Below, in pieces: positions 32,812 to 43,426 of a stretch of 64,000 bases of DNA; the first letter of the stretch is position 1; the number at the start of each line of letters is the position of its first letter. The notes beneath the pieces are model-generated. The model was not told where the DNA came from. It saw only the letters and a list, made by a program, of their open reading frames with translations, and ran no database searches. The DNA is from Prorocentrum cordatum (Eukaryota; Sar; Dinophyceae; Prorocentrales; Prorocentraceae): positions 245,001-309,000 of the forward strand of contig CAUYUJ010022415.1 of assembly GCA_963575745.1 (NCBI GenBank), read 5' to 3'. Position numbers and translations under genes: made by a program.

Positions 32812-35800
32812 TCCCTACCTCTCCACAGTCCACCTCAAGCACGTCCACCTCAAGTGCTTGCGCCTCCTCCTCCTCCTCTTCTTCCTCCTCCGCCATGTCG
32901 GTCCTCTCCAGGGCCTCCCTCGTGGCCATGGCGGGGGAGATGTGCAAGCCGTCGTCCGCGCAGGCTTCCGTGGCCTCCGCCTGCGCCTCGAGCCCGTCGG
33001 GGACGCCGTCATGGAAGCTCGCGCTGGAGGCTCTCGAGGCCTCTACCAGCGCCACGCGCGGCACGCCCAGCGCCCCGCGCAGCGCGAGCGTCTTCTGCCC
33101 CCAGCTCCGTTGGGGCCCCGACTTGTGCCGCCGCTTCTCGCCCCCTTGGCACCGCTCCAGATGCCGCTGCATCTGCGCGGGCTCGGCCCTCCCGAAATTT
33201 GGATGGGGGGTCCTGTGCTAGGGCGCCGTCCTGCCCAGCCCGCCCCCCCCCACCTCCTTCTCCACCTTCGCCTCTATGGCCCGCGCCTTGGGGTCCATCG
33301 CCTCGTTTCGCCTCTGCAGCGTTTCAGGTTGGATGCCTGCCGTCGCCGGCTGAGGTGCCCGCGGCTGCAGCGCGCCCAATTCCAGCCAGGTCGCGCCGCT
33401 CAGGACTCTGGCGCCTGCAGCCAGCGCCCCGGCTGCTGCGCACTCGGCAGTGCCCCTCGGCGCTGCCCTCAGCTTCAGCAGCGGGGACCTCCTCTGGCCC
33501 TGGCCTGCAGCGGGCTCCGCCTCGCGGAACCGCAGGCCGAGCGCCAACCTCGCCCCGCCCCGGCCGGCACCGCAGGTGGACACCGCGTCGGCGATGTTGT
33601 CGGAGCAATTGTCGGCGGAGCCGGCGGCGACCGCGCCGCTGATGCCAGAGCAGCCGTAGGCGCAGCAGTCGGGTACCTTCTCGATGCCGCTGTAGCCGCA
33701 GCCGTCGGTGCTGCCGACGAGCTTCTCATCGAGGCTGTCGTTTGCGTGGGCGCCAAAGGAGCTTTCGACGTACGTGTCGACGTCGCTGCCGCCGTGGCCG
33801 CGGTCGTCGCGGCCGCCAGGGGCCCCGGCGCTGCTGCTGTCGTAGGGGCCCACGTCGTAGGCCTGTCCCGGGTGCGCCTCACCAGCGGCGGCGTGACCGC
33901 GCGCCTGATGTGCCGACGATGGCGACGACCCCTGGGTGAGGGCCTCGTCCCCCCGACCTTGGCCACTCCCGGGGTGCCCATCCTGGCGGGGGCGGCGGCA
34001 CTGTTGCACGCCTGCCCCGGCGCCGGCGGCACTTCGCGAGGCCAGGGACGGCCTGGCCTTGTCGACGTCGCTGCCGCGGTCGTAGCCGCTGTGGCCCTCG
34101 GCGAGGCAGCTGGGCACCTCCACCTGCTCTTGGTGATGAGGCGCGTGGGGGGCCACGGCGGTGCCGCTGCCAGCGCGGCAGCCAGCGCGCCAATCGGAGA
34201 CCTTGACGCTGCTGTCGGCTCGGCCGCCGGCGCGGCCATCGGAGGCCTGGCCGGCGTCGCCGCCGGCGTAGCTGTTACTGCAGCCGACGGAGATGTCCAC
34301 GATACCGTAACCACTGTCGGCGTGCTCGCCTGCGCAGCGCTCGGTGACTCGGTCGACATCGCTGTCGCTGTGGCCCTTGGCACAGCCGCTGAAGGTCTCG
34401 GCGATGCCGCAGTCAGCATTGCCGCCGACGCGGCATCGGAAGACCTTGCCAAGGCTGCTATCGGCGCGGCCGTCGACGCAGCCGTCAGCGACCCCAGTGA
34501 CGTCGCTAATGGCGCGGCCGCTGGCGTCGCAAGCGGGGACTCCGCCTGCGCCGTTTCCGACGCAGCCGCCCGAGCCATCGTCGGGGCCGACGTCGGAGCC
34601 GCCGTCGGCACAGCAGGCGGGTACCTTGTCGGTGACGCTGTCGGCATGCCCGCGGCCGCGCCTGCGCCCACCGCGCCGCCCCGGGGCCCGGCCGCGGAGA
34701 CCCCTACTGCGGCCGCGCCGTCCTCCGGCGGCTGCAGTGGAGCCGTCGGGCCTCTCGTCGATGCTGATGTGGGTGCGGTTGTCGGCGCGGCCACCGATGC
34801 TAGTGCCTGCGCGGCCGCCGCCGCAGCCGTCGCGGCCGCCCATGCAGCGGTCGGAGACCGAGCCGACGTCGCGGTCGGCGCGTCCAGCAGCGAGGCCGTC
34901 GCAGGCCTTGACGATGCCGCTATCGGTGCGGCCGTTGACCCAGCAGGCGTGGACCTTCCCGCCGCGGCTGTCAGGATCGATGCCGGCGCAATCGTCGGTG
35001 ACCTCGGCGACGCTGCTGTAGGCGCGGCTGTCGGCGTCGCGGGTGGGGACCCCGTCGGCGTTGTTGCTGACGCGGCCGCTGACAGGGCCGCCAGAGATCT
35101 CGTCAGTGCTGATGTCGAAGCCGCCGTCGGCGCAGAGGCCCGATACCGTGTCGAAGTGGCAATCTGCACGGCCACCGACGTAGCCGTCGGACCCCCCGTC
35201 GGCGCCGATAACGGCGCGGCTGTCGGCGCAGCATTGGGAGACCCCGCCAACGCCGCCGCTGGCGTGGCTGTCGGCGCAACCGCCGGGGCCCTCGGCGAGG
35301 CCGCTGTCGTCGCAGCCGTCCGCGCGGCGCTCGGAAACCCGGCTGGCGCTGCGGTCGGCATGGCTATCGGCGAGGCCGTCGAAGACCCTGGCAACGAAGC
35401 TGTCGGCGCCGCGGTCGACTCGGTAAGTGGAGACCCTGTCGCCGCAGCTTCCGGTGTAACTGTAGGCGCAGGCGTCGGCGACCTCGGCAACGGTGCTATC
35501 GGAGCGGACGTCGGCGCCGCATGGGGAGACTTTGTCGGCGCTGCTTTCGGCGCGGCCGTTAGCGGAGCCGTCGGAGACCTCGTCGGCGCGGATGCCGGAG
35601 CAGCCGTAGGCGCAGCAGTCGGGTGCCTCCTCAATGCTGCCACAAGCGCCGCCGTCGGTGCCGTCGACGAGTTTCTCGTCGATGCTGTTGTCGGCATGGC
35701 CGCCGGGGGGGGCTTCGAAGTCCTCGTCGACGTCGCTGCCGACGTGGCCGCGGTCGTCGCGGCCGCCAAGGGCCCCGGCGCTGCTGCTGTCGTAGGGGCC

Positions 35801-38800
35801 CACGTCGTAGGCCTGTCCCGGGTACGCCTCACCAGCGGCGGCGTGACCGCACGCCTGATGTGCCGACGATGGCGACGACCCCTGAGGGCCTCGTCCCCCC
35901 GACCTTGGCCACTCCCGGGGTGCCCATCCTGGCGGGGGTCCGGGTACGCCCCACTGGCGGCGGCGTTAACGCACGCCTGCCTTACCGACGATGGCGACGA
36001 CCCCTGGGTCAGGGCCCCGTCCACCCGGCTCCCTCTGCTCGCGGGGTGCCCAGCCTGGCGGGGGCGGCGGCACTGTTGCACGCCTGCCCCGGCGCTGGCG
36101 GCGCTTCGCGAGGCCAGGGCGGGCCTGTCCTTGTCGACGTCACCGCTGCCGTAGCCGCGGTCGTAGCCGCCGGGGATCTCGGCGAGGCTGCCAGGCACCT
36201 CCACCTGCTCCTGGTGCGGCACGTGGATTCCTACGATCGTGTCCGCAGTGGCGGCGAACGTTCCCGTGACACCCTCCATGTCGTCGTTGTAGCCATTGGC
36301 GTCAGTGATGCCGTAAGAGTCCGAGCTGTAGGCCTGCTCGGCCAAGCGGCGGCGGCGGAACGGTTGCACGCCTGCCTCTGCGCCGGCGGCACTCCCTGAG
36401 GACGGAGCGAGGGCCTGCCTCTCCGCTCCCCCGGTGGCTCGCTGCTCGGCCAGGCCGCGGCGGTGACACGGCTGTCCGCCTGCCTCAGCGCCAGAGGCAC
36501 TTCCGGAGGACGGGAGGGGGCACCGCTCGCTTGCCCTCGCGCCGGCAGCCCCCGCTGGGGACGGGAGGGGCCCGCCTCTGGACACTCCACCGGTGGTTCG
36601 CATCGATCCACGATCGCCACGCACCCAGACGCCTCCGTCACGGTGCCACTTCGAGGAAGCGGCGCTGTCTCGGCCCCCGCTCCCCCGCACGGCCGCGTCC
36701 AGCCGGCAGCCGGGTGCCTCCTGGCCCGAACGACCCGCCGGCTGTGTGACGCTTGGACTACACTGGCCTGGCGGTCCCACCAGCGGCACATCGCGCACGC
36801 CTGGTGGGCTTCGGCCCGTTGGCTCCGCCGGCAGCGCTTTGCGCGTGCCGGGCGGGCCGCGGGGCTCCGGGACCAGGATCTGGTCCTCGTCGATACCACC
36901 GACTTCTTTCTCCTGCGCTTCCACGTTGACCCCGTCGCAGTGCACGTGGGGCACGCAGCACAAAGGCCGGCCCCGGGCCGCGCAGGGCTCCACAAAGCTC
37001 AGCGCCAGTCCCGCTACCAGCAGCACCGCGTAGGGCAAGCTCCAGGCCACGCCGGGCCCCGCGAAGCTCAGCGCCAACCTAGCTGCTCCCCAGCCCCCAA
37101 TCCAAGAAATATTCAGATCCCGGGGGGCCCTTGGGGCGTCCGCCTCCCCGCCCACGGCCAGCGGCTTCGCCGACGGCATCTTGTGCGCGCTAGGCGGAGC
37201 CTCGCCTGGGCCCTTCGGGCGAAGGGCCTCGCGGCTGACCTCCACGTTGACCGTCTCCTCAACCCGCACGTGCACGTCGTCGTAGTACGCGTAAGAGGCG
37301 CCGATATACGTTTCCAGGTACATGCGCAGCGCCTCTGTCCCCTCCTCCGCCTCGCCGTCGTCAAAGTTGAGCCCGCTGCGACTTGGCCAGCGGGTTGTGG
37401 GCCAGCTCCAGGCCGTGACGGGCATAGTGCCCAGCGCCCCAGCAGCCAAGGCCACCTTCGTCGCGCCTCCGCCCGCCAGGAGCTGCAGCAGCCCCATCAG
37501 CAGGCCAGCGGCGGCCGACAGCACGCGGCATGCCCGCGCCGCGGCGACCGCGGGCGGCGGTGCCGCCGCCCCCTTGATAACGCTGTTGCCGGTGTAGCCG
37601 TCGACGAGGCCGTCGGAGACTTCAGCGATGCCGCTGTCGGAGCGGCTGTCGGTCCGGCGGTCGGCAACTCTGCCGTTGTGGCTGTCGGCGTGGCCGTCCG
37701 CGCCGCCGGCGAGCCTCGCGTCGACCCCGTTGTGGGCGCGGTCCTCGGCGCAGCATTCGGGGACCTTGGCAACAATGCTGTCGGCGTGGCCGCCGGTGTG
37801 GCCGTCGAAAACCTCGGCGACGCGGTCGTCGACGCCGTGCGCGCGCGTGCCGGACGCCACTGTGGTTCGCACGACGTCCGGCACCAGCACTGGCTCCTCC
37901 CGGATGCCCCTCGGCGCATCGGTGCCGGCGTTGGCGCGCAGCTTGTCGGCGGGCGTCGAGCCGAGGCTGGCGTCGATGCTGGCATTGATGCTGGGGTGGG
38001 CGCAGGTGCCGGCGCCGCCGTAGGCGTACAACGTGGCCGCTGGCATGGAGTCGCTGCTGGAGTCGGTGCTGGGGTCACCGCTGGTGTGGGCGCAGGCGTT
38101 GGTGCCGACGTCGGAGCTGGTGTAGCCGTAGGCGTCGGTGCCGACGTAGGCGCACGACGCGTCTGCTGGCGCGGAGTCGCTGTTGGCGTCGAGGTTGAGA
38201 TCAACGACGATGTAGATGCAGGCGTCGGTGCCGGCCCAGGCGCACAACGTGGCTGTCGGGAGGACGATGTCCTCCTGGCGGTGCGTCGCGCGGATGTCCG
38301 CGATCGCGCCCGCCGTGACGACGGGCGCCGCGGCGACGATCCCGACAAGCTGTCCACGCTGCCCCTCCCTGGGGCTTGGAATGGCGCCCGCCCGAGGCCC
38401 CCCGAGCATCGCTCGGCCCGACGGGGTGGAGCTCGGAGGGGGACCTCTCCAGGGGGTGCGTTTTGACCTGGGGGTCGAGGTCCCATGGGCGAGCCCACCC
38501 TGAGATTCGAACTTCGTCGGAAAAATTATCGAAAGCGCCTCCACCCCATTGTCCTCCTCCCTCGTTCGTTTCGTACCTCGTGCCCGCTCCCCGACGCCGA
38601 GAACAGGCAAGGCCGCGGCCGCCCTGACGTCGCCGTGCACCTGATCGTCCTCGTCGCCCCCCCTGTCGTCCGCCGCGTCGGCGTCGTCAAAGCCCTCGGT
38701 CAGCTGGACGCTGCAGGGCACCGGGTCCTCCTCGCCGTCCTCCGCGTCGTCCGCCGCGTCGTCGCTCTCGTGGTCCCCGGCGTGGTCCACCTGCCTCTCC

Positions 38801-39114
38801 ATGAGGTTGGCGGGGAACAGCAGGTTCTCGATGGGGTCGAAGAGGTCGCCGATGCCCATGGCGCCGGCGAGGCCCGCGCCTGCACGCGCCTCGCTGCCGG
38901 GGGCGGCGGCGTCACCGCACGCCTGTCCTACCGACGGCAGTGGCGCTCCCACCGCGGGGTGCTCCGCCAGGCGAGGGCGGCGGCGCTGCTGCTCGCCTGC
39001 CCTGGCGCCGGCGGCACTCCCCGGGGGGGGAAGGGACCTTGAGTGGCCGCTCCCCCCGGAGCTCGCGTCGAGCCTCGGTCGCGCCGAACCCGGAGGCTTC
39101 CGACCCGGTGCCAC
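32759..39114 (-). pseudogene. Long broken open tract: Asp/Ser/Cys/Ala-rich repetitive protein
   Basis: On minus, one frame is open from 39114. It contains non-repetitive protein-like segments: a hydrophobic-then-acidic stretch near 38870-38640, F-D-D-G-E-A-E-E-G-T-E-A-L-R-M-Y-L near 37340, and a roughly 30-residue hydrophobic segment near 37080-36980. At about 35884 a 4-base deletion, seen by comparison with the paralogous copy at 33935, throws this frame into a Pro/Thr/Ala reading. The original phase continues in the 861-codon frame 35803-33218. After one TAG (33218-33220) the same phase runs to 32759 with a Glu-rich run and an acidic tail. The repeat reads D-S-x-A/T with frequent Cys. I recognise no family and cannot give a function. 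Introns could explain some breaks. Confidence 0.4.
33640..35940. repeat. Direct duplication of a ~340-bp segment, 1.95 kb apart
   Basis: 33640-33970 and 35593-35940 share the run from AGCAGCCGTAGGCGCAGCAG through GGGGCCCACGTCGTAGG to CGGGGTGCCCATCCTGGCGG. The right copy lacks GGTG after CCCCTG (at 35884/35885). Confidence 0.92.
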
Positions 39115-40076
39115 TTCGTCGAGGCGGTAGCGCCGTCACGGCCCCGCCTCTTTCGAGCGGCCGCGCCAGGCAGGCGATTGGCGGGCCTGCTGCCCCCCCA
39201 ATCCTCGGCCTGTTCCTCCTGGTAGCCCCCCTGGTCCTCGTCGTCGTGGTCCTCGCCGTCCTCCTCGTCCCTGCCGTCCTCGCCGCTGGTCGGCTCCATC
39301 GGCTCGTCTGCGAAGCCCGGCAGCACCGCCAACAGCATCATCAGCAGGGCCCAGGGCGGCCGCGCCTCGACGCCTGCAAAACGTCGGGATGCCACACCGC
39401 AGGTCGCCTGTGCGGCCCCGGGCGGCTGCTGCGGCGCCCCCAAGCCGCCCAGGCTGGACGCTGGCGCGGCGCCCCGCCCTCGCTCGGCGGCAACCTGGGG
39501 CAGCCGTGCTGCCACCCCCCAACCGCCCCAGGCGTGCGCCGGCGCGGGATCGCGCCTCGCTGCCTCCGCCTGGCCTCGAGCTGGCGCCGGCGCTGGCGCG
39601 CGCCCGGCCCCTTGCTCGGCGGCAGTCTGGGGCAGCTGTGCTGCTACCCCCCAGCCGCCCCAGGCGTGCGCCGGCGCGGGATCGCGCCTCGCTGCCTCCG
39701 CCTGGCTTCGAGCTGGCGCGGGCGCTGTCGCGCGCCCGGCCCCTTGCTCGGCGGCAGCCTGGGGCAGCTGTGCTGCCACCCCCCAGCCGCCCCAGGCGTG
39801 CGCCGGCGCAGGATCGCGCCTCGCTGCTTCCGCCTGGCTTCGAACTGGCGTTGGCGCTGTCGCGCGCCCAACCCCTCGCTCGGCAGCAGCCTGGGGCCAC
39901 ACTGCTGCCGCCCCCCGGCCTCCCCAGGCGTGCGCCGGCGCGGAATCGCGCCCAGCTGCCCTCGCCTGGCTGTGAGCTGACGCCGGCGCTGTCGCGCGCC
40001 CAGCCGCCCGCTCGGCGGTAGCCTGCGGCGGCCATGCAGCCGCCCCCCAGCCACCAAATGCCCCGCGCGGCGGCAT
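38928..40076 (-). CDS. Hypothetical Ala/Arg/Gly-rich frame with hydrophobic-acidic segment (382 codons)
   Basis: The first part covers the 132-bp tandem repeat and reads A-H-A-W-G-G-W-G-V-A-A-Q-L-P-Q units of 44 residues. It is followed by a short hydrophobic stretch (W-A-L-L-M-M-L-L-A-V-L-P-G-F-A) and an Asp/Glu-rich segment. The tail K-W-H-R-V-G-S-L-R-V-R-R-D-R-G-S resembles a segment of the next minus frame near 36650, so the two are related modules. No recognised domain. Repeats with a period of three bases can stay open by chance, so confidence is low. Confidence 0.25.
   Translation of the reverse strand: MPPRGAFGGWGAAAWPPQATAERAAGRATAPASAHSQARAAGRDSAPAHAWGGRGAAAVWPQAAAERGVGRATAPTPVRSQAEAARRDPAPAHAWGGWGVAAQLPQAAAEQGAGRATAPAPARSQAEAARRDPAPAHAWGGWGVAAQLPQTAAEQGAGRAPAPAPARGQAEAARRDPAPAHAWGGWGVAARLPQVAAERGRGAAPASSLGGLGAPQQPPGAAQATCGVASRRFAGVEARPPWALLMMLLAVLPGFADEPMEPTSGEDGRDEEDGEDHDDEDQGGYQEEQAEDWGGSRPANRLPGAAARKRRGRDGATASTKWHRVGSLRVRRDRGSTRAPGGAATQGPFPPRGVPPAPGQASSSAAALAWRSTPRWERHCRR
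39460..40060. repeat. 132-bp tandem repeat, four to five copies
   Basis: The GGCGTGCGCC anchor lies at 39531, 39663, 39795 and 39927, exactly 132 bp apart (44 codons), with degraded copies at each edge. Confidence 0.95.
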
Positions 40077-40175
40077 GGCGAAGCCGCGCGCGAGCTCTCC
40101 GGATTCCGGAGTCTTTTGGCCCTCCGGAGTGAGGCTCCGGAGGGACCGGCCTTAGGCCACCTGAGGCCGACCCCC

Positions 40176-40337
40176 AGCTTGGCCTTCGAAAAAGGCTTGA
40201 GCCGCCAAGCGGCGGTGAGAAGAGAAGGAGCGAGAGAGGGCAAGCAAAGAGGCAAGGGCAGGAACAAAGGGACCGCAAGTGGAAGCCCGCGCCAGTTCTG
40301 GAAGCGGGGAGATCCATCACTTTTACCAAACATCCTA
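40176..40337. repeat. 162-bp dispersed repeat, copy 2
   Basis: Matches 25489-25650 with three mismatches over 162 bp, same orientation. The flanking sequences differ on both sides, so the repeat limits are well defined. Confidence 0.95.
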
Positions 40338-40520
40338 TCCCAATCCCCCTCCCCCTCCCTCTGCCCCGCCGCCTCCTCCGCCCCCCTCCCCCTCCCCCCT
40401 TCCCCGCCTCCTTTTCTCCTCCTCCGCCTCCTCCTCAGCCACCTCAACCGTCACCTCCTCCTCCTCTGTCTCCTCCTCCTCCTCCTCCTCCTCCTCCTCC
40501 TCCTCCTCCTCCTCCTCGTC
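40338..40520. repeat. CCT-rich pyrimidine tract
   Basis: CCCCCT/CCTCCT sequence ending in about 14 CCT triplets (40468-40516). Confidence 0.9.
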
Positions 40521-40579
40521 CCTCTTCCTCTCCCCCGGAGGTCTCCAGGGGCCTCTGGAGTCTGGAGGTCTCCAGAGAA

Positions 40580-40640
40580 AGAAGGACAAACAGACAGACT
40601 GACAGACAGGCGGACGGACAAACGGACAGACAGACGGCCC
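40580..40640. repeat. GACA/GACG tetranucleotide repeat
   Basis: GACAGACAGAC-type units with GACG variants. Confidence 0.9.
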
Positions 40641-43397
40641 AGCCGACTGGACTTGATGGCCCATATTCTGGCGAGGCAAGAGCATGGAAGAGCAAACGCT
40701 GTGCATCCGAGCGGGAAGGATGACGGAAAAAGGAGGAAAAGAAATAGACGGCACTCACACATGAAGACAACACTCGACGAGCGCGACTTCATGGCGTGTT
40801 TGTGCGATCTCGGGCAAGACATCACCACGGATGACTCCTTGAAGGCGGTCGTCCTATCTCGTCGGAGGCAGCGCGGTTTCAACAGTATGATGTATGATCC
40901 CGTTCCACTCACTGTCCAGCCACGATGTACGCATTCATGTCTCCAGAGGCCAGCAGAGATTTTCTTGAGGTCTCCGTGGGGCGATCCATCGTTCTCCACC
41001 TCCTCCACCTCCTCCAGTACCCGCGCCGATCAATCAGCATCGTAGCAGGAACTCGGGTCGGATCGGAACGTGCATCGGATCTAGCCGCATTGGCACTCAC
41101 AAGGTCGGAATCGAATCGGATCAGCCGCGCCAGGATGCACGACAGCACCATGCAAGCATCGTGCCGCAGCGGATTGTCGGGATATCGGAATCGAATCGGA
41201 CCGAGCCCTGACGCAATCGAGATCGCATCGGATCTGTCGTATCGGAATCGACACTGGGAGGCGAGGAGGCGAGGGGGGGCGCCGGGATGGAGGAGGAGGG
41301 AGAGGAGGGAGACTGGGAGGGGGAGGTGGGGGGGGAGGGACATGGAGAAGGGATAGGGACAGGAGCACGGAGGATGAGGTGGGATAAGGATAGGTTACGG
41401 AACAACTGCAACATCGCGAAAGAACACGACCAAGAACCTGGACCAAATCGTTCTGATTCATTGTCCGAACCTGATCGAGCTGCGATGGTCCCGGGGCCTG
41501 AGACCAGGCAACATCGCTCGGTATGAAAAATGCAACGCCGAAGTAGATGCCAAGGTGGATTCTATCTGGCCTGACCTAGCTTATTACGTGGCTTGCAACT
41601 TCCCTAAGTGGCTTACGGGGGGCAGATACCTGGACCGAGAGGACGGAACCCACTTAGCAGAGTTACCCGCGCACTTAGGGCATGTGTGACCCATTTACGG
41701 GCTGGGCTAGGCCACATCGAAGCCACGTAAACACCACGTATAACCCCCCCTGACCCCCCCCCCTCGCAACCTCAGCGGTGAACCAAGAAGAACCCCAGCC
41801 CCAGCGGCGCAGAGGGCCCGCCCGCCGCTCCCGGAGCAGCGCCTACGCCGCTGGGCGCCCTGGGCGGCTCGACCCACTCCACCAGCGCGGCCACGGACGC
41901 CAGGTGGCGGAGCAGGCCCACCACCTAGCTGGCAGGTCGCCGCGGTGGTGGGGGACAAAGAGGCACCGACAGCCCGCTGCTTCAAGGACCTCTCCTCAAT
42001 AAAAGGCGTCGGGTTGCGCACAGACCGCACCCCAGATAGTCCACCCTGGCCTCACCAGGCCCCTCGGGTAACCCCAGCCGGCCTCAATAGGCCTCCCGAG
42101 TAGTAGTCCGGGGCGGTCGCATCACCTTGGTGCCGCATCCCCCGGCGCCCCTGGGACACGTCGCCCCCCAGGGTTGAGGTGTGGAGCCCGCCCCTGACCA
42201 CTCGGGGGGCTGTCTGTGCGCAATCTGAAGCCTTACCATCCCCAGATCTTCGGCGTCTTTCCTCGATCTCAGCCCTCGGGAGCTGGTTACAGGCCCCTGG
42301 GGCCACCACACGAGGATCCTTGGCAAAAGACCACCCCTGGGTGGGGAAGCGGTCGGGACCTCTGAGGCCGCTGCTCCAAGGGATTTCTCCTTGGGCGCGT
42401 CCTGCCTAGCGAACTCCGGGAGAGCCTGGCCGTGGCGAGGCCCCGTCGACTCCAGGACGAGCAGCAGCATCGATATACCTCTCCCTCCTCTGGGCCGTCG
42501 CCGTCGCGACGGGGCCTCATCGCGCGCCCGGCCTAAAAAGAGAGAAGAGAACGCCGCCGGCGCCGTCGCCGCCCTCGCTCGTTCCGGGCTTAACGGCCTC
42601 TGCTGTCCCTCGACTCGCGCTGGAGTGTCCACGATTTGCTGCAGATTTCCCTGGAGAGAGTTGACTTTGCTCAGTTTTTCCGGAGTTGCGAGATTTTGCA
42701 AGCGATTCCCCAAACAATGCTTGCATCTAAGGGGCTCTTACTTGTGTTATACCAAAAACTGAACGAATCCGCCGAGGTTTCGCCCCGTCGCCGCCTCGTT
42801 GCCGCCCACGCTGGGGGCCGCCGAGGTTTCGCCTCGTGGCCGCCCGTTGCCGCCTCGTTGCCGCCCGTCGTCGAGATTGCACCACATAGCTTGCACCACA
42901 TAGCTTGGATCCCATAGCTTGCATTACAAGACTTGCATCGCGTAGATTGGAGCATGCAGTACACATCCATAGCGCCATCACTTACTGTCTGGGGTCCTCG
43001 CTGGCTAACATTATGTATCGACTTGTCTCAATATGCCCGCCCTGATTCCCGCAAGACGATTGCCAGAAAGCCGTCAAACCCTCAGGAAATCGTCATTCTC
43101 TCTTCGCCCTCGCGGCGCCCGCCTCGCGCAGCGACCGGAGGCCCAGGCAGCCGAGGGCGCGAGGCAAGGTGCTGCCTGGGGGGAGGGGGGGGGCCGGGAC
43201 GCGTGCGGGGACGCGTGCGGGGCGAGGAAGCGAAGCGAATCGACCGCTGGAGTCGTGCGCGCTCCGCTAGTGAGCCCGCCCGTGCCCAGTAGGGCATGGC
43301 GTGGAGGCGTGGCCTCAAAAATCTGGTGCATGCGCGGACTCACGGGGTAACCGCTATTCGCAAAGCCGTTAGTCGCCCCCCTCGCGCGCGGGGGCGA

Positions 43398-43426
43398 GCG
43401 AAGCGAAGCGAAGCGAAGCGAAGCGC
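43398..43426. repeat. (GCGAA)n pentanucleotide repeat
   Basis: Five consecutive GCGAA units. Confidence 0.95.

Larger units (their letters stand above)
26509..39114. repeat. 12.6-kb GC-rich block of 12-bp-type repeats and segmental duplications
   Basis: The dominant unit is GTCGGYGCNGCT (12 bp) and variants, densest at 26830-28400, 29195-29560, 30360-32720, 33590-33800 and 34190-35750. None of the six frames of this unit contains a stop, so open frames on both strands are expected by chance. Larger duplications are layered on top: 31440-32700 contains two to three copies of a 560-660-bp segment, and 33640-33970 is repeated at 35593-35940. A roughly 50-bp GGCGGCGGCACTGTTGCACGCC-like motif recurs near 30140, 30260, 33990, 36070, 36350 and 38970. 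Confidence 0.9.

Noticed and set aside
26512-36154. Long plus-strand ORFs (429, 790 and 1158 codons) of V-G-A-A type
   Set aside because: The 12-bp unit has no stop in any frame. Where unique sequence occurs, the plus reading is unnatural (for example poly-Leu opposite a Glu run), while minus looks protein-like.
38490-38530. tRNA-like B-box (GAGATTCGAACTTC)
   Set aside because: The flanking bases do not form a T-stem and I find no A-box or acceptor stem at proper spacing.
42084-42713. 209-codon minus ORF in the gene-free stretch
   Set aside because: The composition is unremarkable, but no motif, start context or splice signal supports it.
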